Shown here: positions 37,636 to 46,969 of the stretch, in pieces | How the letters are laid out: every line of letters starts with the position of its first letter | Numbering within the stretch: position 1 is the first letter of the stretch | Assembly (NCBI RefSeq): GCF_008180415.1 | Contig: NZ_VTEI01000007.1 | Location: forward strand, 1-64,000 | Direction: 5' to 3' | Length of the DNA stretch: 64,000 nt | Source of the DNA: Rossellomorea vietnamensis | GTDB taxonomy: Bacteria > Bacillota > Bacilli > Bacillales > Bacillaceae_B | Translations under genes and position numbers: made by a program | Notes under the pieces: model-generated | Seen by the model: only the letters and a program-made list of their open reading frames with translations | What the model was told of the DNA's origin: nothing | The model's database searches: none

Positions 37636-38562
37636 TTAAAAAATGCTCCATTTATATTCGGAACCCATCAGTTCAAGCAGCCTTAATCCCGCAATGCTGT
37701 TTCCGGTTTCATCAAGAGCCGGGCCGAAAATCCCAATTCCGCACTTTCTTGGAACAGAACCCATGATCCCCCCGGACACACCGCTTTTTGCCGGAATTCC
37801 TACTTTTATGGCAAACTCACCGGATGAATTGTACATCCCGCACGTCACCATGAACGTTTTGCAAATACGGGCAACATCTCTTGTAATCAATTGCCTGCCG
37901 GTTACAGGATCGATCCCGTCATTGGCGAATACCGCACCAATTTTAGCAAGGTCCTGACAATTCATCTCGATTGCGCATTGCTTAGTATAAAGATAAATCA
38001 AATTTTCAATATCCCCTTGTATAACACCATGCTGTTTCATAAAGTACCCAAGGGAACGATTCAGAAATGCTGTATTAAATTCAGACTGAGCTACTTCAGA
38101 GTTATAAGTTACTTCATTATCTCCGGTCAGCACCCTGACAAAAGCAAGCAGCCTCTCCCACTTTTCTTCATTAGTGGAACCTTTGATCATATCTGTCACC
38201 GCAAGAGCCCCTGCATTGATCATTGGATTCAGCGGTTTGGACACCTTATTGGTTTCCAATTTCACAATGGAGTTAAAAGGATCACCTGTGGGCTCCATTC
38301 CGACCTTTGAAAAGACCTCCTCTTCTCCATAATCCATCAGCACAAGTGCAAGGGTAATCACTTTGGAGATGCTTTGCAAAGTGAATTTTTCCAAGTAATC
38401 GCCTGCTGAGAAGAATTCGCCGTTCAAAAAACAAACAGAGACAGAAAGATTACCTTTATTCTCCTTTTTTAACGCTGGAATGTAATCTATCAGTTTTCCT
38501 TGAGCAGAAATCGGCCGTGCTTCCTCGACCATTTTTGTTAAGATATCATCGTTTATATACAT
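37636..38562 (-). CDS. glsA: Glutaminase (YlaM type)
   Basis: This 308-residue enzyme hydrolyses glutamine to glutamate and ammonia. It has the beta-lactamase-like fold of bacterial glutaminases with the catalytic SxxK (LQSISKV, Ser about residue 64), NPMINAGA near 115, [11 protein letters not shown] near 157, and [10 protein letters not shown] near 260. Length is typical. The start is ATG 38562 behind AGGAGG. Confidence 0.96.
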   Translation of the reverse strand: MYINDDILTKMVEEARPISAQGKLIDYIPALKKENKGNLSVSVCFLNGEFFSAGDYLEKFTLQSISKVITLALVLMDYGEEEVFSKVGMEPTGDPFNSIVKLETNKVSKPLNPMINAGALAVTDMIKGSTNEEKWERLLAFVRVLTGDNEVTYNSEVAQSEFNTAFLNRSLGYFMKQHGVIQGDIENLIYLYTKQCAIEMNCQDLAKIGAVFANDGIDPVTGRQLITRDVARICKTFMVTCGMYNSSGEFAIKVGIPAKSGVSGGIMGSVPRKCGIGIFGPALDETGNSIAGLRLLELMGSEYKWSIF

Positions 38563-38703
38563 CAGAAACCTCCTATCCTAAAGATTGTTGTCTTTTATCT
38601 TTTCCCAACATGGATGACCGTTACTCATCGGTAGGACAGGATAGATGTGAAAGCGGAATATTATCTGATATACTAAGGGTATAACACAGATGGAGGGAAG
38701 CAG

Positions 38704-39210
38704 ATGGATACTTCAATTGTACCTTTGACAGGAAAGGTGAAATATCAAATCACACTAGATCCAGGTGTCTGGATTTTCGATGACAGAAAAGTCGATTTAA
38801 ATACATATTTTCAAGATGAAGAAAAAGCGAAGAATGAGCTGGATGAGTACACCAAAAATATGTCCAAAAACTGGACTAGGGAAATTCAGGAAGGCGCCAC
38901 TTCACCCCCTACTTTAAAAACGGAAAAGAAATATGAAAAAGAAAAGATTATGACCGGAACTTTCGGCATACCCTTGGATCCGTTCCTGAAGAACGCCCAG
39001 CCCGATGAGGATGCTGATACACTCATTATCTTGACAGAGGACCCGGGTAATGAAGTTAGTTTTCCTCTCTCTAAGAGCAGTGAAATCATTTTCGGCTTCT
39101 CAAAAGATGGCCAGCCACTTAAGGAAGACGGACCGGTCCATGTTCTCTTCAAAGATGGCTCAAACCTTGATAATCCTATCAAGAGTGTGCGGGGAATTAA
39201 AGTTAAGTAA
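38704..39210 (+). CDS. ylaL: YlaL-like protein of unknown function
   Basis: This 168-residue protein has no signal peptide or membrane segment. It opens DTSIVPLTGKVKYQITLDPG and has WIFDDRKVDL at about residues 24-33, with a charged central helix and a C-terminal part containing HVLFKDGSNLDNPIKSVRG. I identify it as YlaL mainly by position between phoH and glsA. It starts at ATG 38704 after GGAGGGAAG. Confidence 0.72.
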   Translation: MDTSIVPLTGKVKYQITLDPGVWIFDDRKVDLNTYFQDEEKAKNELDEYTKNMSKNWTREIQEGATSPPTLKTEKKYEKEKIMTGTFGIPLDPFLKNAQPDEDADTLIILTEDPGNEVSFPLSKSSEIIFGFSKDGQPLKEDGPVHVLFKDGSNLDNPIKSVRGIKVK

Positions 39211-39271
39211 CTTAAAACATCCCTGAGCTTGAGAAAATGAGTGTAAACGGTTTTCGAGATTAATTGTTCAC

Positions 39272-39310
39272 AAAAAAACGATTCAGCGTGCAATAACTGA
39301 ATCGTTTTTT
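39272..39310. terminator. Bidirectional terminator between ylaL and phoH
   Basis: AAAAAACGATTCAG pairs with CTGAATCGTTTTTT around an 10-base loop, giving T runs on both strands. Confidence 0.9.
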
Positions 39311-39339
39311 CATATGGTAATAATGTATTTTTCAGCTGC

Positions 39340-40668
39340 TCACAATATATCAGCTGCCAGCTGCGCCAGTCCGGACCTTTCTCCTTTCATAAGCTTGATA
39401 TGACCAGCAACAGGATGATCCTTGAATTTTTCAACCACATACGTCAGGCCATTATTATATTCATCAAGGTAAGGGTGATCGATTTGCGCAGGATCCCCCA
39501 TAAGAACGATTTTACTCTTTTCTCCCACGCGGGTCAGGATGGTTTTTACCTCATGCTTTGTAAGATTCTGAGCCTCGTCAATAATGATAAATTGCTCAGG
39601 TATGCTTCTTCCCCTGATATAAGTCAGCGCCTCTACTTCTATTGAGCCCATGCCAGCCAATATGTCGTCCAATTCCCCTGGTTTTTTCGTGTTGAATAAA
39701 TACTCCAGATTATCAAATATCGGCTGCATCCACGGTCTCAGCTTTTCTTGTTTTTCACCAGGCAAATACCCTATATCTTTTCCTACAGGAACAATCGGCC
39801 TTGCAACTAAAAGCTTTTTATAAGCTTGAAGATCTTCGGCTTGCAGCAAGCCTGCAGCAAGAGCTAAGAGAGTCTTCCCTGTTCCGGCCTTGCCAACCAT
39901 GGTGATCAAAGGGATGTCTTCCCTTAAAAGCAGTTCAATCGCCATTGTCTGCTGTACATTTCTCGGTTTGATTCCCCATATATGATCCTGGTCATACACC
40001 AGCTTTTTCACAAACCTGCCTGTAATATCCACGACACCTACCGCTGAAGCAGAACTCCCCAATGAATCTTTCATCAGGAGGAATTGGTGAGAGTAAAAAG
40101 GATGCTGAGTGATATCCGCTAATGGAATTTCACCCTTTTCATAAAATTTATCAAGCAGCTCCTTTGGAATGTAAATTTCAATGAATCCGCTGTATATATC
40201 GCTTACATCCACTACCCTGTCGCTTAAAAAATCTTCCGCCTGCAGCCCCAGTGCATCCGCCTTTACTCGGACCAGGGTATCCTTGCTGACCAATATAACT
40301 TGTCTTCCATCTTCTTTTGTCTCTTCTTCGAGTGATAAATTTTTGGCTACAGCCAATATACGGTTATCATTTGTCTTTTCTACAAAAATTTCCTGCAACT
40401 GATGAAAGGACCGGTGGTTCAACTCTATACGCAAAGTTCCGCCATTATACAGCGGAATACTTTCATGGAGCTTTCCTTGCTGCCGTAAGCTATCAATTAT
40501 TTTCGATACGTGTCTTGCATTGCGCCCAATTTCGTCCATATAACGTTTTTTGCTGTCCACTTCTTCCAATACTACTGCGGGAATAATTACTTCATTATCT
40601 TGAAAGGAAAAAACTGCTTGCGGGTCTTGCAATAAGACATTGGTATCCAATACATAAATTTTTTTCAA
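39340..40668 (-). CDS. phoH: PhoH-family PIN-domain ATPase YlaK
   Basis: This 442-residue protein combines an N-terminal PIN nuclease-like domain (YVLDTNVLLQDP at residues 4-15, with acidic metal ligands) and a C-terminal PhoH ATPase domain. The latter has Walker A GKAGTGKTLLALA near residue 257 and Walker B FIIIDEAQN near 363. PhoH2-type proteins of this layout act as RNA helicase/nucleases. It begins at TTG 40668, six bases after GGAGG. Confidence 0.92.
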   Translation of the reverse strand: MKKIYVLDTNVLLQDPQAVFSFQDNEVIIPAVVLEEVDSKKRYMDEIGRNARHVSKIIDSLRQQGKLHESIPLYNGGTLRIELNHRSFHQLQEIFVEKTNDNRILAVAKNLSLEEETKEDGRQVILVSKDTLVRVKADALGLQAEDFLSDRVVDVSDIYSGFIEIYIPKELLDKFYEKGEIPLADITQHPFYSHQFLLMKDSLGSSASAVGVVDITGRFVKKLVYDQDHIWGIKPRNVQQTMAIELLLREDIPLITMVGKAGTGKTLLALAAGLLQAEDLQAYKKLLVARPIVPVGKDIGYLPGEKQEKLRPWMQPIFDNLEYLFNTKKPGELDDILAGMGSIEVEALTYIRGRSIPEQFIIIDEAQNLTKHEVKTILTRVGEKSKIVLMGDPAQIDHPYLDEYNNGLTYVVEKFKDHPVAGHIKLMKGERSGLAQLAADIL

Positions 40669-40846
40669 ATCGATGCCTCCTGCTCCTCTATTCTTATACT
40701 ATTGTATGTAGACCCTCTTCATCCGGTTATTACTAAAGAGTCCACTTAAATAGGACGGCCCGTTGCTAAAATATATGAACCAAGGAATAAATATAGAAGA
40801 AGATTACACAATAAGAACTACAGATATAATAATCGGAGGTTGCATA

Positions 40847-41476
40847 ATGAAAAAATGGCTAGCATTAATTTCACTCATCATCCTAATATCAGGGTGTAAT
40901 CAGCAGAACAACCAGACCGCTTACGATAATCAAGGAAATGGCGCTAATCCACGCCCGATTAATGTAGAAAACAGTGAAATACACAACGAGCAGCAAAATG
41001 AATCAAGCCAGGAAATATCGGAAAATCTGGTTAGAATTGCTACTTCCGTACCTGATGTTAAAGATGCCACAGCAGTAGTATTAGGAAAATATGCCTTTGT
41101 TGGCATTGATGTCAATTCAACTGTTGAAAGATCTGAAGTAGGTACAATAAAGTATTCAGTTGCAGAGGCCTTGAAAGACGATCCTCACGGAGCACGAGCC
41201 ATGATTGTGGCTGATCCGGATCTTTATGCACGGCTGCAGGAAGTCGGCAGCGATATCGAAAATGGAAGGCCTGTCCAAGGTGTGCTGAACGAACTGTCAG
41301 ATATCGCCGGGCGGTTGATGCCTGAACTTCCTAAAAACACACAGCAGAATAATCCTGATAATGCCCCTGAACAATCCACAGATAAAGCAGATGGACAAGA
41401 AGAAAGACAGCTAGAGGAAGAACAGCAGGACCAATCAAACAATTATATGAACAGAAATCAAAATAACAATCAATAA
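40847..41476 (+). CDS. ylaJ: YhcN/YlaJ family sporulation lipoprotein
   Basis: This 209-residue protein has a lipoprotein signal peptide (MKKWLALISLIILISGC). The YhcN/YlaJ core follows: IATSVPDVKDATAVVLGKYAFVG, then SVAEALKDDPHGARAMIVADP. The tail is Gln/Asn/Glu-rich. Family members sit in the forespore or spore membrane; YlaJ has been tied to germination. I use ATG 40847 after CGGAGGT. A family A copy begins four bases past the stop. Confidence 0.92.
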   Translation: MKKWLALISLIILISGCNQQNNQTAYDNQGNGANPRPINVENSEIHNEQQNESSQEISENLVRIATSVPDVKDATAVVLGKYAFVGIDVNSTVERSEVGTIKYSVAEALKDDPHGARAMIVADPDLYARLQEVGSDIENGRPVQGVLNELSDIAGRLMPELPKNTQQNNPDNAPEQSTDKADGQEERQLEEEQQDQSNNYMNRNQNNNQ

Positions 41477-41479
41477 AGA

Positions 41480-41648
41480 AGGCTGTTTTCGTATATATTG
41501 CTGTTTTTGGATTTTCACCGATACTAAGGGTTCTCTCTCTAATCAGGAAGAGCAGCTCTTTTCTTTTCTTGCTAACCAGGTTATTCCATTGAGTTAAGGT
41601 TTTTTTCAGAATTAGCAGCCTATAGAAGCAAAGTTTACGTAAAGAGCT
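41480..41648 (+). mobile_element. Family A MITE copy A5b (169 bp)
   Basis: It runs from AGGCTGTTTTCGTATATATTG to TTTACGTAAAGAGC. The core CAGGAAGAGCAGCTCTTTTC is shared with others. Flanks do not match well, so it may be old or its duplication was lost when the neighbouring copy arrived. Confidence 0.7.
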
Positions 41649-41656
41649 TAATAAAA

Positions 41657-41848
41657 AGGCTGTTTTCGCATATATTGTTGCTTTCGGAAAAATCCCAAGA
41701 GCCGGATTTTTCCCCGTATACTAAGAGTTTTATCTCTTATCGGGGAAGAGCAGCTCTTTTCTTTTCGATATTACCGGAATTTTCCCTTCTTAAGATTTAT
41801 ATTTTTCGCAATTAGTATCAAATAGCAACAAAGTTTACGAAAAGAGCC
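41657..41848 (+). mobile_element. Family A MITE copy A6 (192 bp, best preserved)
   Basis: It runs from AGGCTGTTTTCGCATATATTG to TTTACGAAAAGAGCC and is flanked by a perfect 7-bp direct repeat AATAAAA at 41650-41656 and 41849-41855. The ends are imperfect inverted repeats of about 30 bp (TTGTTGCT left, AGCAACAA right). Its length equals copy A1. Confidence 0.85.
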
Positions 41849-41884
41849 AATAAAAAACAAAAGAAGCCTTGGAAAAGCTTAGGA

Positions 41885-42321
41885 TTAAGCTTTTTTCATG
41901 GCTTCTATTACTTGCCGGTCCAATCTGCCGGCAGCTTCTTTATCATAAGTTTTCTCATATTGAGGTTCAACGGAAATCCTGGACCCATAGAACATTACAT
42001 CCCTCACTTCTTCAATATCAAGAGAAATCAGGGACAGATTAAGAGGGACGTTCAGCAGTTTCTCAGATTTCATTTGGCATAGGAGGATTCATTTGCTATG
42101 ATATTCAGCACAACCAGAGGGTTCCCCTCAACATTTTTAATGATTCGGGAACGGCTGTCGACAACAAACAGGATTCTCTCCTCACTTTCAGCATAAACCC
42201 AAGAAATTGCACACAAGTTAGGTCCTCCCGTTTCATGGTCAACGGTAGAAACCGAGATGAGTTTTTCATTCTGGAGTTCTTCAAATAAAGCAGGAATTAA
42301 TTTTGATTCAATTCTATTCAT
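41885..42321 (-). pseudogene. Split pyridoxamine 5'-phosphate oxidase-like flavin barrel protein
   Basis: The first frame (42070-42321) gives 83 residues: ALFEELQNEKLISVSTVDHE, then NLCAISWVYAES and SRSRIIKNVEGNPLVVLNII. It stops after SSYAK. The second frame (41885-42073) starts with ATG overlapping that stop (ATGA) and gives 62 residues ending in DVMFYGSRISVEPQYEKTYD and VIEAMKKA. Together they form one family protein, but a strand of the barrel (an SGxAxV-like segment in relatives I recall) is missing at the junction, pointing to a deletion of about 20 bases. Two-part translation is conceivable but a functional barrel is unlikely. Confidence 0.75.
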
Positions 42322-42575
42322 TGAAATCCCTCCCCTAATTACCTATAGTATACATCAGAAAAAGAAAGAAAAGAAAACAAATGAAGCTTTTACAAACGAA
42401 TTTTATTAAGTAAATAATTCATATTCCAAGGGACTTTTGAAGGTCCCTTTACAGCACCATATCAGCAAACATTTTTAGAAATGCCGGCTGCTAAAAGAAG
42501 AAATACTCTTGTCTACGTGATATACTTAGATTGGAATACATACCCATACTCATCGAGACATGGAGGTGTCTAAAT

Positions 42576-42776
42576 ATGAGAGTGAAATGCACTCTGTGTG
42601 ATGTGATTGAGTCTATAAATGATGAATCATTGACAGCAAAGCGGCTAAGAAACCGCCCAATCCATACTTATATGTGTGATAAATGCCGTGAACGGATCAC
42701 AAATAGAACAAAAGAACGGGCAGACACCGGAAATTTCAGGCTGTACCGTTCCGCAAAATCCAAAAATGACTTCTAG
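42576..42776 (+). CDS. ylaI: Zinc-ribbon-like protein YlaI (DUF2197)
   Basis: This 66-residue protein has two cysteine pairs, CTLC at residues 5-8 and CDKC near 34-37, that should form a zinc site. RIHTY-like NRPIHTYMCDKCRERI is typical of YlaI. Function is unknown. The start is ATG 42576, six bases after TGGAGGTG. Its 3' end overlaps the next gene by eleven bases. Confidence 0.9.
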   Translation: MRVKCTLCDVIESINDESLTAKRLRNRPIHTYMCDKCRERITNRTKERADTGNFRLYRSAKSKNDF

Positions 42777-43212
42777 CACAGTCCTAAAAGGAAGTCTGGC
42801 AGGAATTACTTCCGGTATCATTATGGGCTTCTTTTTAAAGCTGACTGAGAATGCGACCGGCCAAAAAGTCTATATTCTGCTGCTGAACGTTGATTTCATT
42901 CCTGTCATTGGTAAGATCCAGTGGACGGAACTGATTGAGTTCATTTTTCACTTGCTTGTTTCTTTGGTGTTAGGTCTTGTCTTTTATCACCAGTCACGGA
43001 AATCGAAACTCAGATATTGGAAGAGACTGGGACTAGTTGCAGCCCTTACGCTGCCTGCCCTTTTTTTATACTTCCCTCTCTCGGTCCTGGCCAGAAAAGA
43101 GGTTCCGGCGGTTGATAATTGGGAAGCCTTTTTATATTGGAGCTTGGCACATATCCTGTTTGCCTTCTTCCTGAACCACCTATATCCCGTTCTAGAGAAA
43201 TGGAAAAGTTAA
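42766..43212 (+). CDS. Small membrane protein overlapping ylaI
   Basis: This 148-residue protein has about four transmembrane segments: LAGITSGIIMGFFLKL, LIEFIFHLLVSLVLGLVFYH, LGLVAALTLPALFLYFPLSV and FLYWSLAHILFAFFLNHLY. I do not recognise a characterised family (a YqhR-like protein is possible). I start at ATG 42766, which lies inside the ylaI 3' end and has no clear ribosome binding site, so expression probably depends on coupling to ylaI; the frame is open back to 42676. Confidence 0.7.
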   Translation: MTSSTVLKGSLAGITSGIIMGFFLKLTENATGQKVYILLLNVDFIPVIGKIQWTELIEFIFHLLVSLVLGLVFYHQSRKSKLRYWKRLGLVAALTLPALFLYFPLSVLARKEVPAVDNWEAFLYWSLAHILFAFFLNHLYPVLEKWKS

Positions 43213-43222
43213 TCTTTTTGAA

Positions 43223-43506
43223 AGGCTCTTTTCTAAAAGATTGTTGCTATTGAATGCTATATTTTCCTCCTTCCTATTTTTACTAGAAGGATTGGAGCGT
43301 AAGGCGTGCGACCTCTTGCGGGACTAGCGGGCGTCTAGTTCCAGCACCTTGCTCACCCCTCGGGGTGAGCAAGGTGCTTCTACTTTTGATGACAGGTGAG
43401 ACCCCGCAGGCGAAGCCGAGGAGGCACAACGCCCGCCCCGCGGAGTCGTGCGCCTGGAGTGGAAATCCATTACTTTTAAAATAGCACAATATATACGAAA
43501 ACAGCC
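43223..43506. mobile_element. Family A MITE copy A7 carrying nested insertions
   Basis: The ends are AGGCTCTTTTCTAAAAG on the left and ATATATACGAAAACAGCC on the right, flanked by TTTTGAA and TTCTGAA (six of seven alike). The interior is occupied by the GC-rich repeat, itself split by a 17-bp perfect hairpin. The layers make the element 284 bp instead of 192. Confidence 0.75.
43285..43472. repeat. GC-rich repeat nested in family A, with hairpin insert
   Basis: Compared with 8470-8580 (opposite strand) this copy shares GATTGGAGCG, GCGGGAC, CAGGTGAGAC and CGCAGGCGAAGCCGAGGAGG. Between GCGGGAC and CAGGTGAG it has about 68 extra bases (near 43325-43393) containing a 17-bp perfect hairpin, AGCACCTTGCTCACCCC and its complement. 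A GAC duplication flanks the insert. Confidence 0.7.
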
Positions 43507-43603
43507 TTCTGAAAAAAGTGTAAATGATTTGTCCATTCTCTCGGATACAGGCAGGGGAAACATTGTAAACGGCTATACACAGAAGAAGATATCCATAAAC
43601 TAC

Positions 43604-43636
43604 AAAAAAGCAGAGGACCTCGGTCCTCTGCTTTTT
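43604..43636. terminator. Bidirectional terminator upstream of the ylaH stop side
   Basis: AAAAAAGCAGAGGACC pairs with GGTCCTCTGCTTTTT with a very short loop. It serves ylaH on the minus strand and any plus transcript from ylaI. Confidence 0.88.
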
Positions 43637-43637
43637 C

Positions 43638-43949
43638 TTATGAACGTGCTTCTTCGTTTTTATGGCTTCGCAGCCTGACTTTATAGATAATCAAAATCAA
43701 GGCGGCGACCACCAGTCCTTCAGCTACAGGAAGAAATATCCCCAAGAAGGTCAGTATAGTTGAACCTGCAGCGAGGAAAAAATAAATGACCGCCGACTTC
43801 AATAACGGCAATTTTTTTGCGAACCCCAGCTTGTATACCAATACTGATAAAGCAATGATAGTAAGGTAAAGAAGCCACATACCGAGCTCCGTATTTTCCT
43901 CGACCCGGTAAAGGGATGCGAAAAAGGATAAACGCTCTGTTACATCCAT
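43638..43949 (-). CDS. ylaH: YlaH-like membrane protein
   Basis: This 103-residue protein has three hydrophobic segments (about residues 22-40, 50-70, 73-92) and the YlaH pattern [20 protein letters not shown]. Function is unknown; it is conserved beside typA. It starts at ATG 43949 after AGGAGTG and follows typA in the opposite order of the B. subtilis map because the whole segment is inverted. Confidence 0.88.
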   Translation of the reverse strand: MDVTERLSFFASLYRVEENTELGMWLLYLTIIALSVLVYKLGFAKKLPLLKSAVIYFFLAAGSTILTFLGIFLPVAEGLVVAALILIIYKVRLRSHKNEEARS

Positions 43950-43974
43950 TTCCTGATCACTCCTAAACTGTTAA

Positions 43975-45816
43975 CTAGTTAGTTTCTACTTTTTTCTTCT
44001 TAGTAACTCTTTCACGCTCATTTTTATCAAGAATCTTTTTACGAAGACGGATGGATTCAGGAGTCACTTCACAGTACTCATCATCATTCAAGTATTCTAA
44101 TGATTCTTCAAGAGTCATTATACGGGCTTTCTTGATTGTTACAGTTTGATCTTTATTAGCAGAGCGGACGTTAGTCGCTTGCTTTGTTTTGGTAATATTT
44201 ACCGTGATATCGTTCTCACGCGTATGTTCCCCAACAATCATTCCTGTATAGATTTCTGTACCAGGCTCGACAAAAATTGTTCCGCGGTCTTCTACTCCCA
44301 TGATACCATATTGAGAAGATTTACCTGTTTCCATTGAAACAATAACACCTTGTCTGCGTCCGCCGACTTGGCCTTTTTGCATAGGCTGGTAACTATCAAA
44401 CGTATGATTGATGATTCCGTAACCGCGAGTCAATGTCATGAATTCAGTAGAGTAGCCGATCAATCCGCGAGCAGGAACCATGAAGATCAATCTTACTTGG
44501 CCGCTGCCATTGTTAATCATATCAAGCATTTCGCCTTTACGTGTTCCCATAGATTCAATGATGCTTCCTGTGTACTCTTCAGGCACATCGATTTGAACGC
44601 GTTCTACAGGCTCACATTTCACTCCATCAATTTCACGTACAATAACTTCCGGTTTTGAAACTTGCAGTTCGAATCCTTCACGGCGCATGTTTTCAATCAA
44701 GATAGAGAGATGAAGCTCACCACGGCCGGACACTGTCCAAGCATCAGGGGAATCTGTGTTTTCGACACGTAAACTCACATCTGTTTGAAGCTGTGCAAGC
44801 AATCTTTCTTCAATCTTTCTTGAAGTGACATATTTACCTTCACGGCCAGCGAATGGGCTGTTGTTAACAAGGAAAGTCATTTGAAGTGTAGGCTCATCAA
44901 TACGAAGTACAGGAAGTTGATCCTGATGATCGATTGGACATACTGTTTCACCTACATTGATATCTTCCATTCCAGAAACGGCAATAAGGTCTCCTGCATG
45001 TGCTTCTTGAATTTCAACGCGCTTGAGACCCATGAAACCAAAGATTTTCGTTACACGGAAGTTTTTCACACTTCCATCAATTTTCATCAGCGCTACTTGC
45101 TGTCCTACTTTCATCGTCCCTCGGAATACACGGCCGATACCGATACGTCCTACATAATCATTATAATCAAGAAGAGCTACCTGGAATTGAAGCGGTTCTT
45201 CGCGATTGTCGATTGGAGCAGGGATATTGTCAATAATGGACTCATAAAGACACTGCATGTTTTCATCCTGGTTTGCTGGATCAGGATCAACAGATGCTGT
45301 ACCGTTAATTGCAGAAGCATATACTACCGGGAATTCCAGCTGGTCTTCATTGGCATCAAGCTCAATGAAAAGCTCAAGAACTTCATCAATGACTTCTTCA
45401 GGACGCGCTGAGTCTTTGTCAATTTTATTTACTACTACGATTGGTGTTAAGTTCTGTTCAAGTGCTTTCTTAAGAACAAAGCGTGTCTGAGGCATACATC
45501 CTTCATATGCATCGACAACAAGAAGTACACCGTCAACCATTTTCATGATCCGTTCAACTTCACCGCCGAAATCGGCATGTCCTGGTGTATCCAAGATGTT
45601 GATTCTGGTATCTTTATATTGAATAGCAGTGTTTTTTGCTAAGATGGTGATTCCTCTTTCTCTTTCTAGATCATTGGAATCCATCGCACGTTCCTCAACA
45701 TGCTCATTAGTACGGAAAATACCTGACTGTTTTAATAATTCATCTACTAAAGTCGTTTTACCATGGTCAACGTGGGCAATAATTGCTATATTTCTTAAAT
45801 CGTCTCTCTTAATCAA
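43975..45816 (-). CDS. typA: Ribosome-associated GTPase TypA/BipA
   Basis: This 613-residue translational GTPase is homologous to EF-G. G1 is AHVDHGKTT (residues about 14-22), G2 region RERGITI, G3 DTPGHADF and G4 NKID. Domain III and the TypA C-terminal domain ([17 protein letters not shown], then [12 protein letters not shown]) are complete. It acts on 50S assembly and stress or cold growth. The TTG at 45816 (MIKRDDLRN) is six bases past AGGAGTGA; the GTG at 45825 lies in that site. Confidence 0.97.
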   Translation of the reverse strand: MIKRDDLRNIAIIAHVDHGKTTLVDELLKQSGIFRTNEHVEERAMDSNDLERERGITILAKNTAIQYKDTRINILDTPGHADFGGEVERIMKMVDGVLLVVDAYEGCMPQTRFVLKKALEQNLTPIVVVNKIDKDSARPEEVIDEVLELFIELDANEDQLEFPVVYASAINGTASVDPDPANQDENMQCLYESIIDNIPAPIDNREEPLQFQVALLDYNDYVGRIGIGRVFRGTMKVGQQVALMKIDGSVKNFRVTKIFGFMGLKRVEIQEAHAGDLIAVSGMEDINVGETVCPIDHQDQLPVLRIDEPTLQMTFLVNNSPFAGREGKYVTSRKIEERLLAQLQTDVSLRVENTDSPDAWTVSGRGELHLSILIENMRREGFELQVSKPEVIVREIDGVKCEPVERVQIDVPEEYTGSIIESMGTRKGEMLDMINNGSGQVRLIFMVPARGLIGYSTEFMTLTRGYGIINHTFDSYQPMQKGQVGGRRQGVIVSMETGKSSQYGIMGVEDRGTIFVEPGTEIYTGMIVGEHTRENDITVNITKTKQATNVRSANKDQTVTIKKARIMTLEESLEYLNDDEYCEVTPESIRLRKKILDKNERERVTKKKKVETN

Positions 45817-46699
45817 TGTATTCACTCCTGATTGTTGATCGTATTAGATTTATATTAAACAAACATTATGAACTGTCTTCATGTGTTCCTTCATAAAATT
45901 CAGCTATAAGCGGCCTGCTTTCGATACCTTGAATTCTTTTAAATCGCATCTTGTTTTTTCTTATAACCTGAAAATGTACAAAGCATCTTATTGGCTTAAA
46001 AAAACAACAACTAAGACATTATATCACAGCATTCAGAAAAGCAAAAACAGATTTCTGTAAATATTGCTGCTGCAGTCATCATTTGGGTATATTCAACACC
46101 TCGAAACGCCCGGCATTACTGAATTGCGTAAAGTAATTGAGTTATTCTCCTCTGCTGATTGCCTTTAATTGGAAGGTGTTTGTTGTGCTTTTATATAGGA
46201 TCTTTTCGTAAACTTTGTTGCTATTTGATATTAATTCAAAAAAATAAACATAATTCACATGAATAACCTAACCTGGTAATCATGAAAAGAAAAGGGCGGC
46301 TAATCCCCGATTAGAGAGAAAACCTTTAGTATCCAGGGAAAAATCCGGCTCTTGGGATTTTTCTAAGAGACACAATATATGTGAAGACAGCCTTGTTAAG
46401 AAAAGCTGCCTTTTAAAATGGTACTGCTTTTATTCGTAACATTGATTGCCGGTCCAGGTGCACGACTCCGCAGGGAAGTTGTGAAGTCAGGATCGGAAGC
46501 AGCCGTTCAGCAGCTTCCAGTTATAATGGCTTTCCCAATGAGCTCATCACGGAGAGCAGCAGCGCCACTAACTTAATGATAGTTTACCGGCAATAAAATG
46601 TTGATGCGCTAACTTCCAGAAGAAATATACTTGTTATCATGTACATTCATTGATAAGATTTTAGACAAGTGAAACTTTTCATTAAAAGGAGAATGATTG
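45817..46699. other. 883-base gap between typA and ylaF
   Basis: It includes the typA leader, copy A8 (46197-46392), and a GC-richer remnant (GGTGCACGACTCCGCAGG near 46458) related to the family B interior. B. subtilis carries ylaA-ylaE, including an ECF sigma gene, near this site; none is here. Confidence 0.5.
46197..46392 (-). mobile_element. Family A MITE copy A8 (196 bp)
   Basis: On the plus strand it runs AGGATCTTTTCGTAAACTTTG to GTGAAGACAGCC, i.e. inverted relative to A6. The core AATCCGGCTCTTGGGATTTT is intact. The 7-base flanks do not match, suggesting an older insertion. Confidence 0.75.
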
Positions 46700-46885
46700 G
46701 TGAAAAACATTAAATGGGTTTTCGTTCTGTATGCGGTTCTTGCAGCCGCTTGTATAATGGCCATCGGTATTGCGGTAAGTGAAAAAAGTTTATCCCTCGC
46801 TGCGTTGTCTGTTATTGCTTGGGCAGTTGTCATGGGAATGGGCTTTAAAACGAAGAAAAAGTATAGAGAAGCAGGAAGATTATAG
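46700..46885 (+). CDS. ylaF: Small membrane protein YlaF (DUF5325)
   Basis: This 61-residue protein has two hydrophobic segments (WVFVLYAVLAAACIMAIGIAV-like residues 5-25 and 31-47) and a basic tail KTKKKYREAGR. Function is unknown; position beside typA and suhB matches ylaF. I use GTG 46700 after AGGAGA; TTG 46697 is possible. Confidence 0.85.
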   Translation: MKNIKWVFVLYAVLAAACIMAIGIAVSEKSLSLAALSVIAWAVVMGMGFKTKKKYREAGRL

Positions 46886-46922
46886 TATTGATATGATATC
46901 TGGAGGAACTCAGTCAATCTTT

Positions 46923-46956
46923 AAAAAAGCTGGCCAAAATCTCGGCCAGCTTTTTT
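46923..46956. terminator. Bidirectional terminator between ylaF and suhB
   Basis: AAAAAAGCTGGCC pairs with GGCCAGCTTTTTT around an 8-base loop. It serves both convergent genes. Confidence 0.93.
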
Positions 46957-46969
46957 GATTACGGAATTT

